Below, in pieces: positions 18,035 to 27,234 of a stretch of 64,000 nucleotides of DNA (its first letter is position 1; every line of letters starts with the position of its first letter). Origin of the DNA: Streptomyces cellulosae (lineage in GTDB: Bacteria; Actinomycetota; Actinomycetes; Streptomycetales; Streptomycetaceae); NCBI GenBank assembly GCA_014655195.1, contig BNBH01000002.1:300671-364670 (forward strand), given 5' to 3'. Position numbers and translations under genes: made by a program. The notes beneath the pieces are model-generated. The model had not been told where the DNA came from, did not search any database, and worked only from the letters and a program-made list of their open reading frames with translations.

Positions 18035-18055
18035 GCGCAGTCCCCCGCGGCCCTG
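18035..18055 (+). repeat. Intergenic repeat copy 5
   Basis: GCGCAGTCCCCCGCGGCCCT; most diverged; starts 47 nt after copy 4 and ends 8 nt before the stop of the gene at 18064. The 17639-18063 interval holds nothing else I can recognise. Confidence 0.7.
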
Positions 18056-18063
18056 GAGGGGAC

Positions 18064-19641
18064 TCACGTGCGGCGCAGCGTGCGCGTCGCTCCCGCTGCC
18101 ACCGTTGTCGCCAGGATCCAGCCCAGGAGGATGAAGGCCGTCGAGAGCCACTGCCAGCCGCCTCGCATCTGCCAGAAGCCCGCCTGGCCCAGGTCGATGA
18201 CCGGGAGCAGCAGGTCCAGGGCGAACAGGGCCGGGTTCCAGTCGGGGTGTTCGCCCGCCTTCAGGGGCGGGTGGTCCGCCCGGGCGAAGGCCACCGAGCC
18301 GGCCGCCCACAGGACCGCCATCCACACCGCGGCCCGGCCGGGGCGGTACCCGTAGGCGACCGTCCAGTCCTGCGCGTACCCCCACAGCTTCGCGGCGAGC
18401 GGCAGGCTCTCGCGGCGACGGCGCTGCTTGGCGAGCAGCACCTCGCGGGCGTCCTCGTCCGCCCCGCTCTCCCGCAGCACCGCCGCCAGCCGCTCGTACG
18501 GCTCCGGGGTGTACTCGGCGCTCGCCGCGTCCACCCAGCGCAGCCGCAGGGCCAGCGGGAACGGGCCGCGCGGCACCAGGTTCTCGTAGGCGAAGCCGCC
18601 CATGTGCAGCCGTCCCGGGCCCGGCCAGCTGTCCGCGCGGTCCATCAGGTTCACCACCCGCGCCCCCGACAGCACCACCCGCCCGCGCGCCGGCCGCTGC
18701 CCGAGGAAGCGCAGCTCCGGCGTCTGCACCCGGCGCAGCGACAGCTCCTGCTCGTCGGTGAAGGTGAACTCGGCCCCCTCGAAGTCGACCGCGTCCCCGA
18801 ACCGCCCGTCGTCCAGCCGGATCCCGCCCTCGCACTCGAACCGCTGGATGCGCGTGCCCCGCGCGGGCGTCATGCCGCTGCGGGCGTGCGCCCCCACCCC
18901 GGCCGGGGTCAGATACAGCGAGCGCTCCACGGTCAGCTGCGGCGCGTTCAGCGTGAGGCGGGCGCGCGGGTTGACCAGCCGGGCGCCGCGCAGGCTCAGC
19001 GAGACGCCGATGGTCGCGCCGCGCAGGCTCAGCTCGCCGTGCGACTCCAGCATCTCCGCCTGGACGTCCTGGCCGACGCTCATCCCGTCCCCGGCGATGG
19101 AGCGGCCGCTGCGGTCGCGGTGCACGACCGCCTGGTTGAGCAGCAGGTCCGTGCCGATGCGGGCGTCGGTGAGCCGTATGCCGCCGAGGAAGCGGCAGCG
19201 CGGCAGATGCAGATCACCCTCGGTGTGCAGCCGGGCCGCCTCCAGCCGGGGTATGGAGCAGTCCACCAGCCGCATCGTGGTGAACCGCGCCTCCGGCAGC
19301 AGCACGTCCCGTTCGAAACGGCAGCCGCGCATCTCCACGTACGGCACGACCGTGCCCCCGGCGAGGTCCAGGGTGCCGCTGATCCGCACCCCGACCAGCT
19401 TCAGCGAGGAGACGCGGCCGGCCAGGGCGGGCGGGCCGTCCAGCAGCAGCCAGCAGACCACCCGGGCCCGCACCGTGCGCTCGGGTCCCCAGGGGTGGCC
19501 TCCGTGCGGATCGTCGACCAGCGCGTCGCCGCTGCTCAGGTCGTACACGCTGCCGTTGCGGAAGGCCTGCCACATGCCCGCCTCCGCGGCGGTCAGGTCC
19601 TCCGGCGGCTCGCCGTCGCGCGGTCCCGCCCCCTCGGCCAC
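18064..19641 (-). CDS. Beta-repeat (pentapeptide-like) protein with C-terminal membrane helices
   Basis: A 525-residue protein of unknown function. Residues from about 60 to 330 form short repeating strands with alternating hydrophobics (LKLVGVRISGTLDLAGG, LHLPRCRFLGGIRLTDA, LSLRGATIGVSLSLRGA), as in right-handed beta-helical/pentapeptide-like proteins. The C-terminal part has a basic helix (LLAKQRRRRESLPLAAKLWG) and three hydrophobic helices. The GTG start at 19641 is set by an excellent GAGGAGGGGAG ribosome site. Divergent from hisD. It may be a membrane-tethered scaffold or effector; no enzyme motif is seen. Confidence 0.78.
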   Translation of the reverse strand: MAEGAGPRDGEPPEDLTAAEAGMWQAFRNGSVYDLSSGDALVDDPHGGHPWGPERTVRARVVCWLLLDGPPALAGRVSSLKLVGVRISGTLDLAGGTVVPYVEMRGCRFERDVLLPEARFTTMRLVDCSIPRLEAARLHTEGDLHLPRCRFLGGIRLTDARIGTDLLLNQAVVHRDRSGRSIAGDGMSVGQDVQAEMLESHGELSLRGATIGVSLSLRGARLVNPRARLTLNAPQLTVERSLYLTPAGVGAHARSGMTPARGTRIQRFECEGGIRLDDGRFGDAVDFEGAEFTFTDEQELSLRRVQTPELRFLGQRPARGRVVLSGARVVNLMDRADSWPGPGRLHMGGFAYENLVPRGPFPLALRLRWVDAASAEYTPEPYERLAAVLRESGADEDAREVLLAKQRRRRESLPLAAKLWGYAQDWTVAYGYRPGRAAVWMAVLWAAGSVAFARADHPPLKAGEHPDWNPALFALDLLLPVIDLGQAGFWQMRGGWQWLSTAFILLGWILATTVAAGATRTLRRT

Positions 19642-19835
19642 GGAACTCCCCTCCTCCTCATCACTCTCACCGGTTCATCGCGTCGTACAGCCGTTCATGC
19701 CCGGTACGGTGACCCGCTGAACACGGAAAGTGAAGAAGATCTTGAAAACGGGTGCGGAACGTCACGACAGGCGTGATGTATCAGCCACTGGAACGGGCGG
19801 ACGTCCACAGGGGCGGGTCTGAGAGAATTGAGCAC

Positions 19836-21161
19836 GTGATCTCGCGAATCGACCTGCGCGGCGACGCCCTCCCCGAGGGCCCCGCCCTGCGTGACCTGCT
19901 GCCCCGTGCCGACTTCGACGTCGCGGCCGCCCTGGAGAAGGTGCGGCCCATCTGCGAGGACGTGCATCATCGCGGCGACGCGGCGCTGATCGACTTCGCC
20001 GAGCGCTTCGACGGCGTGAAGCTGGACCAGGTCCGGGTGCCCGCCGCCGCGCTGGAGCGCGCGCTGGAGGAGCTCGACCCGGCCGTGCGCGCCGCCCTGG
20101 AGGAGTCGATCCGCCGGGCCCGCCTCGTCCACCGCGCGCAGCGCCGCACCACCCGCACCACCCAGGTCGTGCCCGGCGGCACGGTCACCGAGAAGTGGGT
20201 GCCGGTCGACCGCGTCGGCCTGTACGCGCCGGGCGGCCGGTCCGTCTACCCGTCCTCCGTGATCATGAACGCGGTGCCCGCCCAGGAGGCCGGCGTCCCG
20301 TCGGTCGCGCTGGCCTCGCCTGCCCAGGCCGAGTTCGGCGGCCTGCCGCACCCGACGATCCTCGCCGCGTGCGCGCTGCTCGGCGTCGACGAGGTGTACG
20401 CGGCCGGCGGCGCCACCGCCGTCGCGATGTTCGCGTACGGCACCGAGTCGTGCCCGCCCGCGAACATGGTGACCGGCCCCGGCAACATCTGGGTCGCCGC
20501 CGCCAAGCGGTACTTCACCGGCAGGATCGGCATCGACGCCGAGGCAGGACCGACGGAGATCGCGATCCTCGCGGACTCCACGGCCGACCCGGTGCACGTC
20601 GCCTCCGACCTGATCAGCCAGGCCGAGCACGACCCGCTGGCCGCCGCCGTCCTGGTCACCGACTCCACCGACCTCGCGGAGGCCGTGGCCAAGGAACTGG
20701 AGCCCCAGGTCAGGGCCAGCAAGCACGTCGAGGACCGGATCGCGCCCGCCCTGGGCGGCAGGCAGTCCGCGATCGTGCTGGTCGACGGCGTCGAGGAGGG
20801 CCTGCGGGTCGTCGACGCCTACGGCGCCGAGCACCTGGAGATCCAGACCGCCGACGCCGCCGCGGTCGCCGACCGCGTGCGCAACGCAGGCGCGATCTTC
20901 ATCGGCCCCTGGTCCCCGGTCTCCCTCGGCGACTACGCGGCCGGCTCCAACCACGTGCTGCCCACCGGCGGCTGCGCCTGCCACTCCTCGGGTCTGTCCG
21001 TGCAGTCCTTCCTGCGCGGCATCCACATCGTCGACTACACGGAGGAGGCCCTCGCCGAGGTCGCCCACCACGTGGTCACGCTGGCGGAGGCGGAGGACCT
21101 GCCCGCGCACGGCGCGGCGATCAAGGCCAGGTTCGGCTGGAAGGTGCCCGAGAACAAGTGA
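19836..21161 (+). CDS. hisD: Histidinol dehydrogenase
   Basis: The 441-residue zinc enzyme oxidising histidinol to histidine in two NAD-dependent steps. Diagnostic motifs are [43 protein letters not shown] and [15 protein letters not shown] with the Zn/catalytic His. [23 protein letters not shown] is also present. Length is normal. GTG 19836 is chosen because GAGAAT sits 7 nt upstream and no Shine-Dalgarno exists, implying a leaderless his-operon transcript. First gene of hisD-C-B-x-H-priA-ridA-hisF; its TGA overlaps the hisC GTG. Confidence 0.98.
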   Translation: MISRIDLRGDALPEGPALRDLLPRADFDVAAALEKVRPICEDVHHRGDAALIDFAERFDGVKLDQVRVPAAALERALEELDPAVRAALEESIRRARLVHRAQRRTTRTTQVVPGGTVTEKWVPVDRVGLYAPGGRSVYPSSVIMNAVPAQEAGVPSVALASPAQAEFGGLPHPTILAACALLGVDEVYAAGGATAVAMFAYGTESCPPANMVTGPGNIWVAAAKRYFTGRIGIDAEAGPTEIAILADSTADPVHVASDLISQAEHDPLAAAVLVTDSTDLAEAVAKELEPQVRASKHVEDRIAPALGGRQSAIVLVDGVEEGLRVVDAYGAEHLEIQTADAAAVADRVRNAGAIFIGPWSPVSLGDYAAGSNHVLPTGGCACHSSGLSVQSFLRGIHIVDYTEEALAEVAHHVVTLAEAEDLPAHGAAIKARFGWKVPENK

Positions 21162-22270
21162 GCGACGTGAGCATCGACGATCTCCCCGTACGGGACGAGC
21201 TGCGCGGCAAGTCCCCCTACGGCGCGCCCCAGCTGGACGTCCCCGTACGGCTCAACACCAACGAGAACCCCTACCCGCTGCCCGAGCCGCTCGTCGAGCG
21301 GATCGCCGAGCGCGTCCGCGAGGCCGCCCGGAACCTCAACCGCTACCCCGACCGGGACGCGGTCGAGCTGCGCACCAGGCTGGCCGGATACCTGACGAGG
21401 ACCACCGGCCACCCGGTCGCCCTGGAGAACGTCTGGGCGGCCAACGGCTCCAACGAGGTCATCCAGCAGCTGCTGCAGACCTTCGGCGGCCCCGGCCGCA
21501 CCGCGCTCGGCTTCGAGCCGTCGTACTCCATGCACGCGCTCATCGCGCGCGGCACCGGAACCGGCTGGATCTCCGGCCCGCGGAACGAGGACTTCTCCCT
21601 CGACCTGGCCGCCGCCGAGAAGGCGATCGCCGAGCACCGGCCCGACGTGGTCTTCGTCACCACCCCCAACAACCCCACCGGCAACGCGGTCCCCGCCGAC
21701 GCCGTGCGCGCCCTGTACGACGCCGCGCAGGCCGCGAAGCCGTCGATCGTGGTGGTCGACGAGGCGTACGTGGAGTTCAGCCACGGCGACTCGCTGCTGC
21801 CGCTGCTCGACGGGCGCCCCCACCTGGTGATCTCCCGCACCATGTCCAAGGCGTTCGGCGCCGCCGGACTGCGTCTCGGCTACCTCGCCGCGCACCCCGC
21901 GGTCGTCGACGCCGTCCAGCTGGTGCGGCTGCCGTACCACCTGTCGGCGGTCACCCAGGCCACCGCACTGGCCGCCCTGGAGCACACCGACACCCTGCTC
22001 GGCTACGTCGAGCAGCTCAAGGCGGAGCGGGACCGGCTCGTCGCCGAACTGCGCGCCCTGGGCTACGAGGTGACCGACTCCGACGCCAACTTCGTCCAGT
22101 TCGGCCGCTTCCAGGACTCCCACGCCGTATGGCGGCAGATCCTCGACCGGGGCGTCCTGGTCCGGGACAACGGCGTACCGGGATGGCTGCGGGTCACCGC
22201 GGGCACCCCGGCCGAGAACGACGCGTTCCTCGACGCGGTACGTGAGATCAAGAAGGAGCACAGCGCATGA
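21158..22270 (+). CDS. hisC: Histidinol-phosphate aminotransferase
   Basis: A 370-residue class-I/II PLP aminotransferase converting imidazole-acetol phosphate to histidinol phosphate. It shows [42 protein letters not shown] and the PLP lysine in [20 protein letters not shown] 21158 overlaps the hisD stop (GTGA); a second GTG lies at 21167. Its own stop overlaps the hisB start (ATGA), so translation is coupled on both sides. Confidence 0.98.
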   Translation: MSDVSIDDLPVRDELRGKSPYGAPQLDVPVRLNTNENPYPLPEPLVERIAERVREAARNLNRYPDRDAVELRTRLAGYLTRTTGHPVALENVWAANGSNEVIQQLLQTFGGPGRTALGFEPSYSMHALIARGTGTGWISGPRNEDFSLDLAAAEKAIAEHRPDVVFVTTPNNPTGNAVPADAVRALYDAAQAAKPSIVVVDEAYVEFSHGDSLLPLLDGRPHLVISRTMSKAFGAAGLRLGYLAAHPAVVDAVQLVRLPYHLSAVTQATALAALEHTDTLLGYVEQLKAERDRLVAELRALGYEVTDSDANFVQFGRFQDSHAVWRQILDRGVLVRDNGVPGWLRVTAGTPAENDAFLDAVREIKKEHSA

Positions 22271-22860
22271 CCCGCGTAGGACGCGTGGAACGCACCACCA
22301 AGGAAACCTCCGTGCTCGTCGAGATCGACCTCGACGGCACCGGGAAGACCGAGATCTCCACCGGGGTCGGCTTCTACGACCACATGCTCGACCAGCTCGG
22401 CCGGCACGGTCTGTTCGACCTCACCGTGAAGACCGAGGGCGACCTGCACATCGACTCCCACCACACCATCGAGGACACCGCCCTCGCGCTCGGCGCCGCC
22501 TTCAAGCAGGCGCTCGGCGACAAGGTGGGCATCTACCGCTTCGGCAACTGCACGGTCCCGCTGGACGAGTCCCTCGCCCAGGTCACCGTCGACCTCTCCG
22601 GCCGCCCCTACCTCGTGCACACCGAGCCCGAGAACATGGCGCCGATGATCGGCGAGTACGACGTGACGATGACCCGGCACATCCTGGAGTCCTTCGTCGC
22701 CCAGGCGCAGATCGCCCTCCACGTGCACGTGCCCTACGGGCGCAACGCCCACCACATCGTGGAGTGCCAGTTCAAGGCCCTCGCCCGGGCCCTGCGCTAC
22801 GCGTCCGAGCGCGACCCGCGCGCGGCCGGCATCCTGCCCTCCACGAAGGGCGCGCTGTGA
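22267..22860 (+). CDS. hisB: Imidazoleglycerol-phosphate dehydratase
   Basis: A 197-residue Mn-dependent dehydratase making imidazole-acetol phosphate. The two metal-binding repeats are present: [14 protein letters not shown] with [10 protein letters not shown], and [11 protein letters not shown] with [13 protein letters not shown]. This is the monofunctional actinobacterial form without a phosphatase domain. ATG 22267 is preceded by AAGGAG and overlaps the hisC stop. A GTGA overlap at its end leads into a 31-codon frame. Confidence 0.98.
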   Translation: MTRVGRVERTTKETSVLVEIDLDGTGKTEISTGVGFYDHMLDQLGRHGLFDLTVKTEGDLHIDSHHTIEDTALALGAAFKQALGDKVGIYRFGNCTVPLDESLAQVTVDLSGRPYLVHTEPENMAPMIGEYDVTMTRHILESFVAQAQIALHVHVPYGRNAHHIVECQFKALARALRYASERDPRAAGILPSTKGAL

Positions 22861-22952
22861 GCGACGCACGCGCGGCCGCCGGGCCGCAGACGACGACGAT
22901 GGCCGCGCCTGTGCGCCGCGCGGGCGGAGAAGCGAACGGAGGGACACCGTGA
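22857..22952 (+). CDS. Possible 31-codon coupling peptide between hisB and the small membrane gene
   Basis: The frame opens with a GTG overlapping the hisB stop and closes with a TGA overlapping the next gene's GTG (GTGA at both ends). The peptide would be [18 protein letters not shown]..., Ala-rich and featureless. It could be a translated spacer that carries ribosomes from hisB to the downstream gene, or coincidence. No ribosome site of its own is evident. Confidence 0.3.
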   Translation: MSDARAAAGPQTTTMAAPVRRAGGEANGGTP

Positions 22953-23107
22953 ACGGACTGTCCACCGTCCTGATCGTCGTCGGCCTGTTCTTCGTCGGCG
23001 GGATCATCTCCTTCGTCAAGCAGAAGATGCCCACGAGCCTCATCACGCTGATGTCCGTCGGCGCCGCGCTGTGCATCGTCACGGGCCTGCTGCAAATGGA
23101 GGTGTGA
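22949..23107 (+). CDS. Small two-helix membrane protein in the his operon (52 aa)
   Basis: A 52-residue product with two hydrophobic helices (about residues 5-22 and 31-48) joined by a short basic loop [12 protein letters not shown] 22949 has a GGAGGG ribosome site. It lies between hisB and hisH with a 4-nt gap to hisH, so it is part of the operon. The function is not known to me. Its retention in an operon of soluble enzymes is notable. Confidence 0.8.
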   Translation: MNGLSTVLIVVGLFFVGGIISFVKQKMPTSLITLMSVGAALCIVTGLLQMEV

Positions 23108-23111
23108 CACC

Positions 23112-23753
23112 TTGAGCACCGCCAAGAAGGTCGTGGTCTTCGACTACGGCTTCGGCAACGTCCGCTCCGCCGAGCGCGCCCTCGCGCGCGCCGGGGCCGA
23201 CGTCGAGATCACCCGCGACTTCGACAAGGCGATGAACGCCGACGGGCTGCTGGTGCCCGGCGTCGGCGCCTTCGCCGCCTGCATGAAGGGCCTCAAGGAG
23301 GCCCGCGGCGACTGGATCGTCGACCGCCGCCTGGCCGGCGGCCGCCCCGTCATGGGCATCTGCGTCGGCATGCAGATCCTCTTCGCCCGCGGCATCGAGC
23401 ACGGCGTCGAGGCCGAGGGCCTCGACGAGTGGCCCGGCTCCGTCGAGCCGCTCCAGGCCGACGTCGTCCCCCACATGGGCTGGAACACCGTGGACGCCCC
23501 CGAGGGCTCGAAGCTGTTCGCCGGCCTGGACCAGGACGCGCGCTTCTACTTCGTGCACTCCTACGCCGTCCACGACTGGTCGTTCGAGGTCACCAACGCG
23601 GCGATGGAACCCCCGCTCGTCACCTGGACCACCCACGGCAAGCCCTTCGTGGCCGCCGTGGAGAACGGCTCCCTGTGGGCCACCCAGTTCCACCCCGAGA
23701 AGTCCGGCGACGCCGGCGCCCAGCTCCTCACCAACTGGATCGGAACCCTGTAG
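23112..23753 (+). CDS. hisH: Imidazole glycerol phosphate synthase, glutaminase subunit
   Basis: A 213-residue class-I glutamine amidotransferase supplying ammonia to HisF. The nucleophile is in [11 protein letters not shown], and the catalytic His/Glu are in [11 protein letters not shown]. The oxyanion-strand segment [13 protein letters not shown] is present. The start is TTG 23112, supported by GGAGGTG about 8 nt upstream. Gaps of 4 nt separate it from both neighbours. Confidence 0.97.
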   Translation: MSTAKKVVVFDYGFGNVRSAERALARAGADVEITRDFDKAMNADGLLVPGVGAFAACMKGLKEARGDWIVDRRLAGGRPVMGICVGMQILFARGIEHGVEAEGLDEWPGSVEPLQADVVPHMGWNTVDAPEGSKLFAGLDQDARFYFVHSYAVHDWSFEVTNAAMEPPLVTWTTHGKPFVAAVENGSLWATQFHPEKSGDAGAQLLTNWIGTL

Positions 23754-23757
23754 AGAC

Positions 23758-24483
23758 ATGGCCACGCTCGAACTCCTCCCCGCCGTCGACGTCCGCGACG
23801 GCCAGGCCGTCCGCCTCGTGCACGGCGAGTCCGGCACCGAGACCTCCTACGGCTCGCCCCTGGAGGCCGCGCTCGCCTGGCAGCGCTCCGGCGCCGAGTG
23901 GCTGCACCTGGTCGACCTGGACGCCGCGTTCGGCACCGGCGACAACCGCGAGCTGATCGCGGAGGTCGCCAAGGCGATGGACATCAAGGTGGAGCTGTCC
24001 GGCGGCATCCGCGACGACGACACCCTCGCCGCCGCCCTCGCCACCGGCTGCACCCGCGTCAACCTGGGCACGGCCGCCCTGGAGACTCCCGAGTGGGTCG
24101 CCAAGGTCATCGCCGAGCACGGCGACAAGATCGCCGTCGGCCTCGACGTGCGCGGCACCACCCTGCGCGGCCGCGGCTGGACCCGCGACGGCGGCGACCT
24201 GTACGAGACGCTGGACCGTCTCGACAAGGAGGGCTGCGCCCGCTACGTCGTCACCGACATCGCCAAGGACGGCACCCTCCAGGGCCCCAACCTGGAGCTG
24301 CTGAAGAACGTCTGCGCCGCCACCGACCGCCCGGTCGTCGCCTCCGGCGGGGTGTCCTCCCTGGACGACCTGCGGGCGATCGCCGAACTGGTGCCGCTGG
24401 GCGTCGAGGGCGCCATCGTCGGCAAGGCCCTGTACGCCAAGGCCTTCACCCTGGAAGAGGCCCTGGAGGCCGTGTCCCGATGA
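23758..24483 (+). CDS. priA: Bifunctional phosphoribosyl isomerase A (HisA/TrpF)
   Basis: A 241-residue (beta/alpha)8 isomerase. The general acid/base aspartates are in [16 protein letters not shown] (about residue 11) and in [15 protein letters not shown] (about residue 175). Actinobacteria lacking trpF use this PriA enzyme for both ProFAR isomerisation (histidine) and phosphoribosyl-anthranilate isomerisation (tryptophan). No trpF occurs among the trp genes here, which agrees. Bifunctionality is inferred from lineage and gene content. Its stop overlaps the RidA start (ATGA). Confidence 0.95.
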   Translation: MATLELLPAVDVRDGQAVRLVHGESGTETSYGSPLEAALAWQRSGAEWLHLVDLDAAFGTGDNRELIAEVAKAMDIKVELSGGIRDDDTLAAALATGCTRVNLGTAALETPEWVAKVIAEHGDKIAVGLDVRGTTLRGRGWTRDGGDLYETLDRLDKEGCARYVVTDIAKDGTLQGPNLELLKNVCAATDRPVVASGGVSSLDDLRAIAELVPLGVEGAIVGKALYAKAFTLEEALEAVSR

Positions 24484-24884
24484 CGTCGGAAGCCGTGCGG
24501 CGCGTGCAGAGCGGGAATCCCTGGGAGGAGACCCTCGGCTCGGCGCGCGCCGTCGCGGCCGGCGACCTCGTCCTGGTCGCGGGCACCACCGCGTTCCGGG
24601 GCGACGTGCTGTACGGGGAGGGCGACCCGTACGAACAGGCCAAGGTGGCCTTCACCAACGCGCTGGAGGCGGTCGCGGAGTTCGGGCTCGACGCCGGGTC
24701 CGTGATCCGCACCCGCATCCATCTCGCCCACGCGCGGGACGTGGACGAGGTCAGCCGCGCGCACAAGGAGCTGTTCGACGCGGTCCGACCGGTCACCACG
24801 CTGCTGGTGGTCGAGGGCTTCGTCGACCCGCGCGTACTGGTCTCAGTGGAACTCGAAGCATTCAGAGGAGCCGTGGATTCATGA
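24480..24884 (+). CDS. RidA/YjgF-family protein
   Basis: A 134-residue Rid-family protein. It shows [41 protein letters not shown] with the substrate-carboxylate Arg, and [21 protein letters not shown] with the family Glu. RidA proteins hydrolyse reactive enamine/imine intermediates. ATG 24480 overlaps the priA stop and the stop overlaps the hisF ATG, so it is firmly inside the his operon. M. tuberculosis has an inositol-monophosphatase-like gene at the equivalent place. Which intermediate it handles is unknown. Confidence 0.93.
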   Translation: MTSEAVRRVQSGNPWEETLGSARAVAAGDLVLVAGTTAFRGDVLYGEGDPYEQAKVAFTNALEAVAEFGLDAGSVIRTRIHLAHARDVDEVSRAHKELFDAVRPVTTLLVVEGFVDPRVLVSVELEAFRGAVDS

Positions 24885-25636
24885 CCCTGGCGGTCCGAGT
24901 CATCCCCTGCCTGGACGTGGACGGCGGCCGGGTCGTCAAGGGCGTCAACTTCCAGAACCTGCGCGACGCGGGCGACCCCGTCGAGATGGCGAAGGTGTAC
25001 GACGCCGAGGGCGCCGACGAGCTGACGTTCCTGGACATCACCGCGTCCTCCGGCAACCGCGAGACCACCTACGACGTGGTCCGCCGCACCGCCGAGCAGG
25101 TGTTCATCCCGCTCACCGTGGGCGGCGGCGTGCGCACCGCCGAGGACGTCGACAAGCTGCTGCGGGCCGGCGCCGACAAGGTCGGCGTGAACACCGCCGC
25201 CATCGCCCGGCCCGACCTCATCCGGGAGATCGCCGAGCGGTTCGGCCGCCAGGTGCTCGTCCTCTCCGTCGACGCCCGGCGCACGGAGGGCGGGACCTTC
25301 GAGGTCACCACCCACGGCGGCCGCCGCGGCACCGGCATCGACGCCGTCGAGTGGGCGCACCGGGCCGCCGAGCTGGGCGCCGGCGAGATCCTGCTGAACT
25401 CCATGGACGCCGACGGCACCAAGGACGGCTACGACCTGGAGATGATCGCCGCCGTGCGCAAGCACGTCACGGTCCCGGTGATCGCCTCCGGCGGCGCCGG
25501 CAAGCTCGCCGACTTCCCGCCCGCGGTCGCCGCCGGCGCGGACGCGGTGCTGGCCGCCTCGGTGTTCCACTTCGGCGACCTGCGTATCGGCGAGGTCAAG
25601 CAGACCCTCCGGGACGCCGGCCACCCCGTGCGGTGA
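24881..25636 (+). CDS. hisF: Imidazole glycerol phosphate synthase, cyclase subunit
   Basis: A 251-residue (beta/alpha)8 cyclase. The catalytic aspartates are in [18 protein letters not shown] (about residue 11) and [17 protein letters not shown] (about residue 130). [11 protein letters not shown] and ASGGAGKL provide the phosphate sites. ATG 24881 overlaps the ridA stop. Last his gene of the cluster; its stop is only 3 nt from the convergent VOC gene's stop, with no room for a classical terminator. Confidence 0.98.
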   Translation: MTLAVRVIPCLDVDGGRVVKGVNFQNLRDAGDPVEMAKVYDAEGADELTFLDITASSGNRETTYDVVRRTAEQVFIPLTVGGGVRTAEDVDKLLRAGADKVGVNTAAIARPDLIREIAERFGRQVLVLSVDARRTEGGTFEVTTHGGRRGTGIDAVEWAHRAAELGAGEILLNSMDADGTKDGYDLEMIAAVRKHVTVPVIASGGAGKLADFPPAVAAGADAVLAASVFHFGDLRIGEVKQTLRDAGHPVR

Positions 25637-25639
25637 ACC

Positions 25640-26038
25640 TCAGCCGAGCGGCTGCGTGAGCTGGATCAGATTGCCGACCGTGTCGTCCAGCAGCGCGGTC
25701 AGCACCGGGCCCTGCTTCTCCGGTTCCCGGACGAAGTGGACGCCCTCCCCGCGCAGCCGCTCGAACTCCGCCCGCAGGTCGTCCACGGAGAACACGATCG
25801 CCGGCAGCCCCGCCTCCCGCACCGCGCGCCGGTAGGGCTCCGCGATCGGCCCGTCGCCCGGCTCCAGCAGCAGCTCCAGGTCCGGCTGGGCGCCGTCGCG
25901 CGCCCCCACGGTGACGAACGGCGTGCCGCCGCCCGGGTCCACATGGGTGCGGGTCTCGAAGCCGAGCACCCCGGTGTAGAACGCGTGCGCCCTGGCCACG
26001 TCCTCCACGTACACACTCGTCATGGCGACCTTGATCAC
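25640..26038 (-). CDS. VOC-superfamily (glyoxalase/bleomycin-resistance-like) protein
   Basis: A 132-residue VOC-fold protein with two beta-alpha-beta-beta-beta modules: [24 protein letters not shown] and [25 protein letters not shown]-terminal [14 protein letters not shown] places the usual metal/substrate side chains. No substrate can be assigned. It starts at GTG 26038; a nearby ATG 15 nt inside is an alternative. It follows the TIGR03085 gene by 21 nt and is probably cotranscribed with it. Confidence 0.85.
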   Translation of the reverse strand: MIKVAMTSVYVEDVARAHAFYTGVLGFETRTHVDPGGGTPFVTVGARDGAQPDLELLLEPGDGPIAEPYRRAVREAGLPAIVFSVDDLRAEFERLRGEGVHFVREPEKQGPVLTALLDDTVGNLIQLTQPLG

Positions 26039-26059
26039 GAGCCGTGCCTTTCCGGAGCC

Positions 26060-26695
26060 TCAGATGCCGAGCTGCTTGGTGGCGCGCAGCTGGGCGATCG
26101 CGTTCTCGTCGCCGTCCAGCTCCACCTTCGCGGCCCCCTGCCGGCCGTACGCGAACAGCACCAGCTCGGACGGCTCCCCGGTCACCGTCACCACCGGCGC
26201 ACCGCGGCGCGCCACCGTCGTCTGCCCGTCCGGACGGCGCAGCACCAGACCGGTCGGCACCCCGCGGCCCATCAGCCGCGCGGAACGCTCCAGGCGCGAC
26301 CACAGGGCGTCCTGGAACACCGGGTCCAGCTCGCGCGGCGACCAGTCCGGCTGCGCCCGGCGGACGTCCTCGGCGTGGACGTAGAACTCGATCACGTTCG
26401 ACATCTCGTCGACCTGCTTGAGCGAGAAGGGGGAGAACCGCGGCGGGCCCGTGCGGATCAGCCGGATCAGCTCGTCGTACGGCTTCGCCAGGAACTCCGC
26501 CGTGACCCGCTCCAGGCGCGGCGCCAGCTGCTTCACCAGGATGCCGCCCGCCGCGTCCGGACGGCGCTCGCGCACCACCACGTGCGCGGCCAGGTCCCGG
26601 GTCTTCCAGCCCTCGCAGAGGGTGGGCGCCTCCGGGCCCGCGGTCTCCAGCAGGTCGGCCAGGAGGAGTCGTTCACGCTTGGCATGGGTCGACAT
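26060..26695 (-). CDS. TIGR03085-family metal-binding protein (DinB-like)
   Basis: A 211-residue protein of the mycothiol-dependent/DinB-like helical-bundle class, annotated as TIGR03085. It shows [33 protein letters not shown] and later [22 protein letters not shown]; the H and E/D in AAHVVVRE and [10 protein letters not shown] are likely metal ligands. The reaction is unknown. ATG 26695 sits 7 nt after TAGGCT, so it is leaderless and divergent from hisI. Confidence 0.85.
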   Translation of the reverse strand: MSTHAKRERLLLADLLETAGPEAPTLCEGWKTRDLAAHVVVRERRPDAAGGILVKQLAPRLERVTAEFLAKPYDELIRLIRTGPPRFSPFSLKQVDEMSNVIEFYVHAEDVRRAQPDWSPRELDPVFQDALWSRLERSARLMGRGVPTGLVLRRPDGQTTVARRGAPVVTVTGEPSELVLFAYGRQGAAKVELDGDENAIAQLRATKQLGI

Positions 26696-26702
26696 GCGAG
26701 CC

Positions 26703-26708
26703 AGCCTA
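26703..26708 (-). promoter_or_regulatory. -10 box (TAGGCT) of the TIGR03085 gene
   Basis: TAGGCT on the minus strand ends 7 nt before ATG 26695 with no Shine-Dalgarno between. Confidence 0.55.
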
Positions 26709-26779
26709 CGGCGGGCCGTCACGTCCGGACAGTGGACGACGGCACGGGGGGACGTGCCCCGCGCGGCACAATGGTCCCC

Positions 26780-27223
26780 ATGACCAGCACGCCCGCCCGT
26801 CGCCCGGCCACCACCCCCCAGGAAGGCGCTTCGCGCCACAGCGCTCCGCCCAGCCGCCTCGACCCGGAGATCGCCGCGCGGCTCAAGCGCAGCCCCGACG
26901 GCCTCCTCCCCGCGATCGCCCAGCAGTACGACACCGGAGAGGTGCTGATGCTGGGCTGGATGGACGACGAGGCGCTGCACCGCACCCTCACCACCGGCCG
27001 CTGCACCTACTGGTCGCGCAGCCGCCAGGAGTACTGGGTCAAGGGCGACACATCGGGCCACTTCCAGTGGGTGAAGTCGGTCGCGCTGGACTGCGACGCC
27101 GACACCGTGCTGGTCAAGGTCGACCAGGTGGGCGCCGCCTGCCACACCGGCGACCGCACCTGCTTCGACGCCGACGTGCTGCTCAAGGACGCCGGTACCG
27201 GCGCGCCCGCCACGGATCAGTAG
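26780..27223 (+). CDS. hisI: Phosphoribosyl-AMP cyclohydrolase
   Basis: The 147-residue HisI domain protein opening the adenine ring of phosphoribosyl-AMP. It shows [37 protein letters not shown] and metal-site [12 protein letters not shown], with CHTGDRTCF supplying the zinc cysteines. The first ~30 residues are a Thr/Pro/Ala-rich tail. ATG 26780 is 7 nt after CACAAT (leaderless); ATG 26771 is an alternative. It is separated from the main his operon by two opposite-strand genes. Its TAG stop doubles as part of the trpE -10 box. The separate hisE pyrophosphohydrolase is not in the window. Confidence 0.96.
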   Translation: MTSTPARRPATTPQEGASRHSAPPSRLDPEIAARLKRSPDGLLPAIAQQYDTGEVLMLGWMDDEALHRTLTTGRCTYWSRSRQEYWVKGDTSGHFQWVKSVALDCDADTVLVKVDQVGAACHTGDRTCFDADVLLKDAGTGAPATDQ

Positions 27224-27226
27224 GGT
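27221..27226 (+). promoter_or_regulatory. -10 box (TAGGGT) of trpE made from the hisI stop codon
   Basis: The TAG stop of hisI (27221-27223) is the first half of TAGGGT, 8 nt before the trpE ATG at 27235. No Shine-Dalgarno lies between, so trpE should be transcribed leaderless from inside the end of hisI. Confidence 0.6.
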
Positions 27227-27234
27227 CAGCCGCC

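Noticed and set aside
17799..18055. The five-copy array as a CRISPR
   Set aside because: Units are 20-22 nt, degenerate, irregularly spaced (44-73 nt), not palindromic in CRISPR fashion, and no cas genes are nearby.
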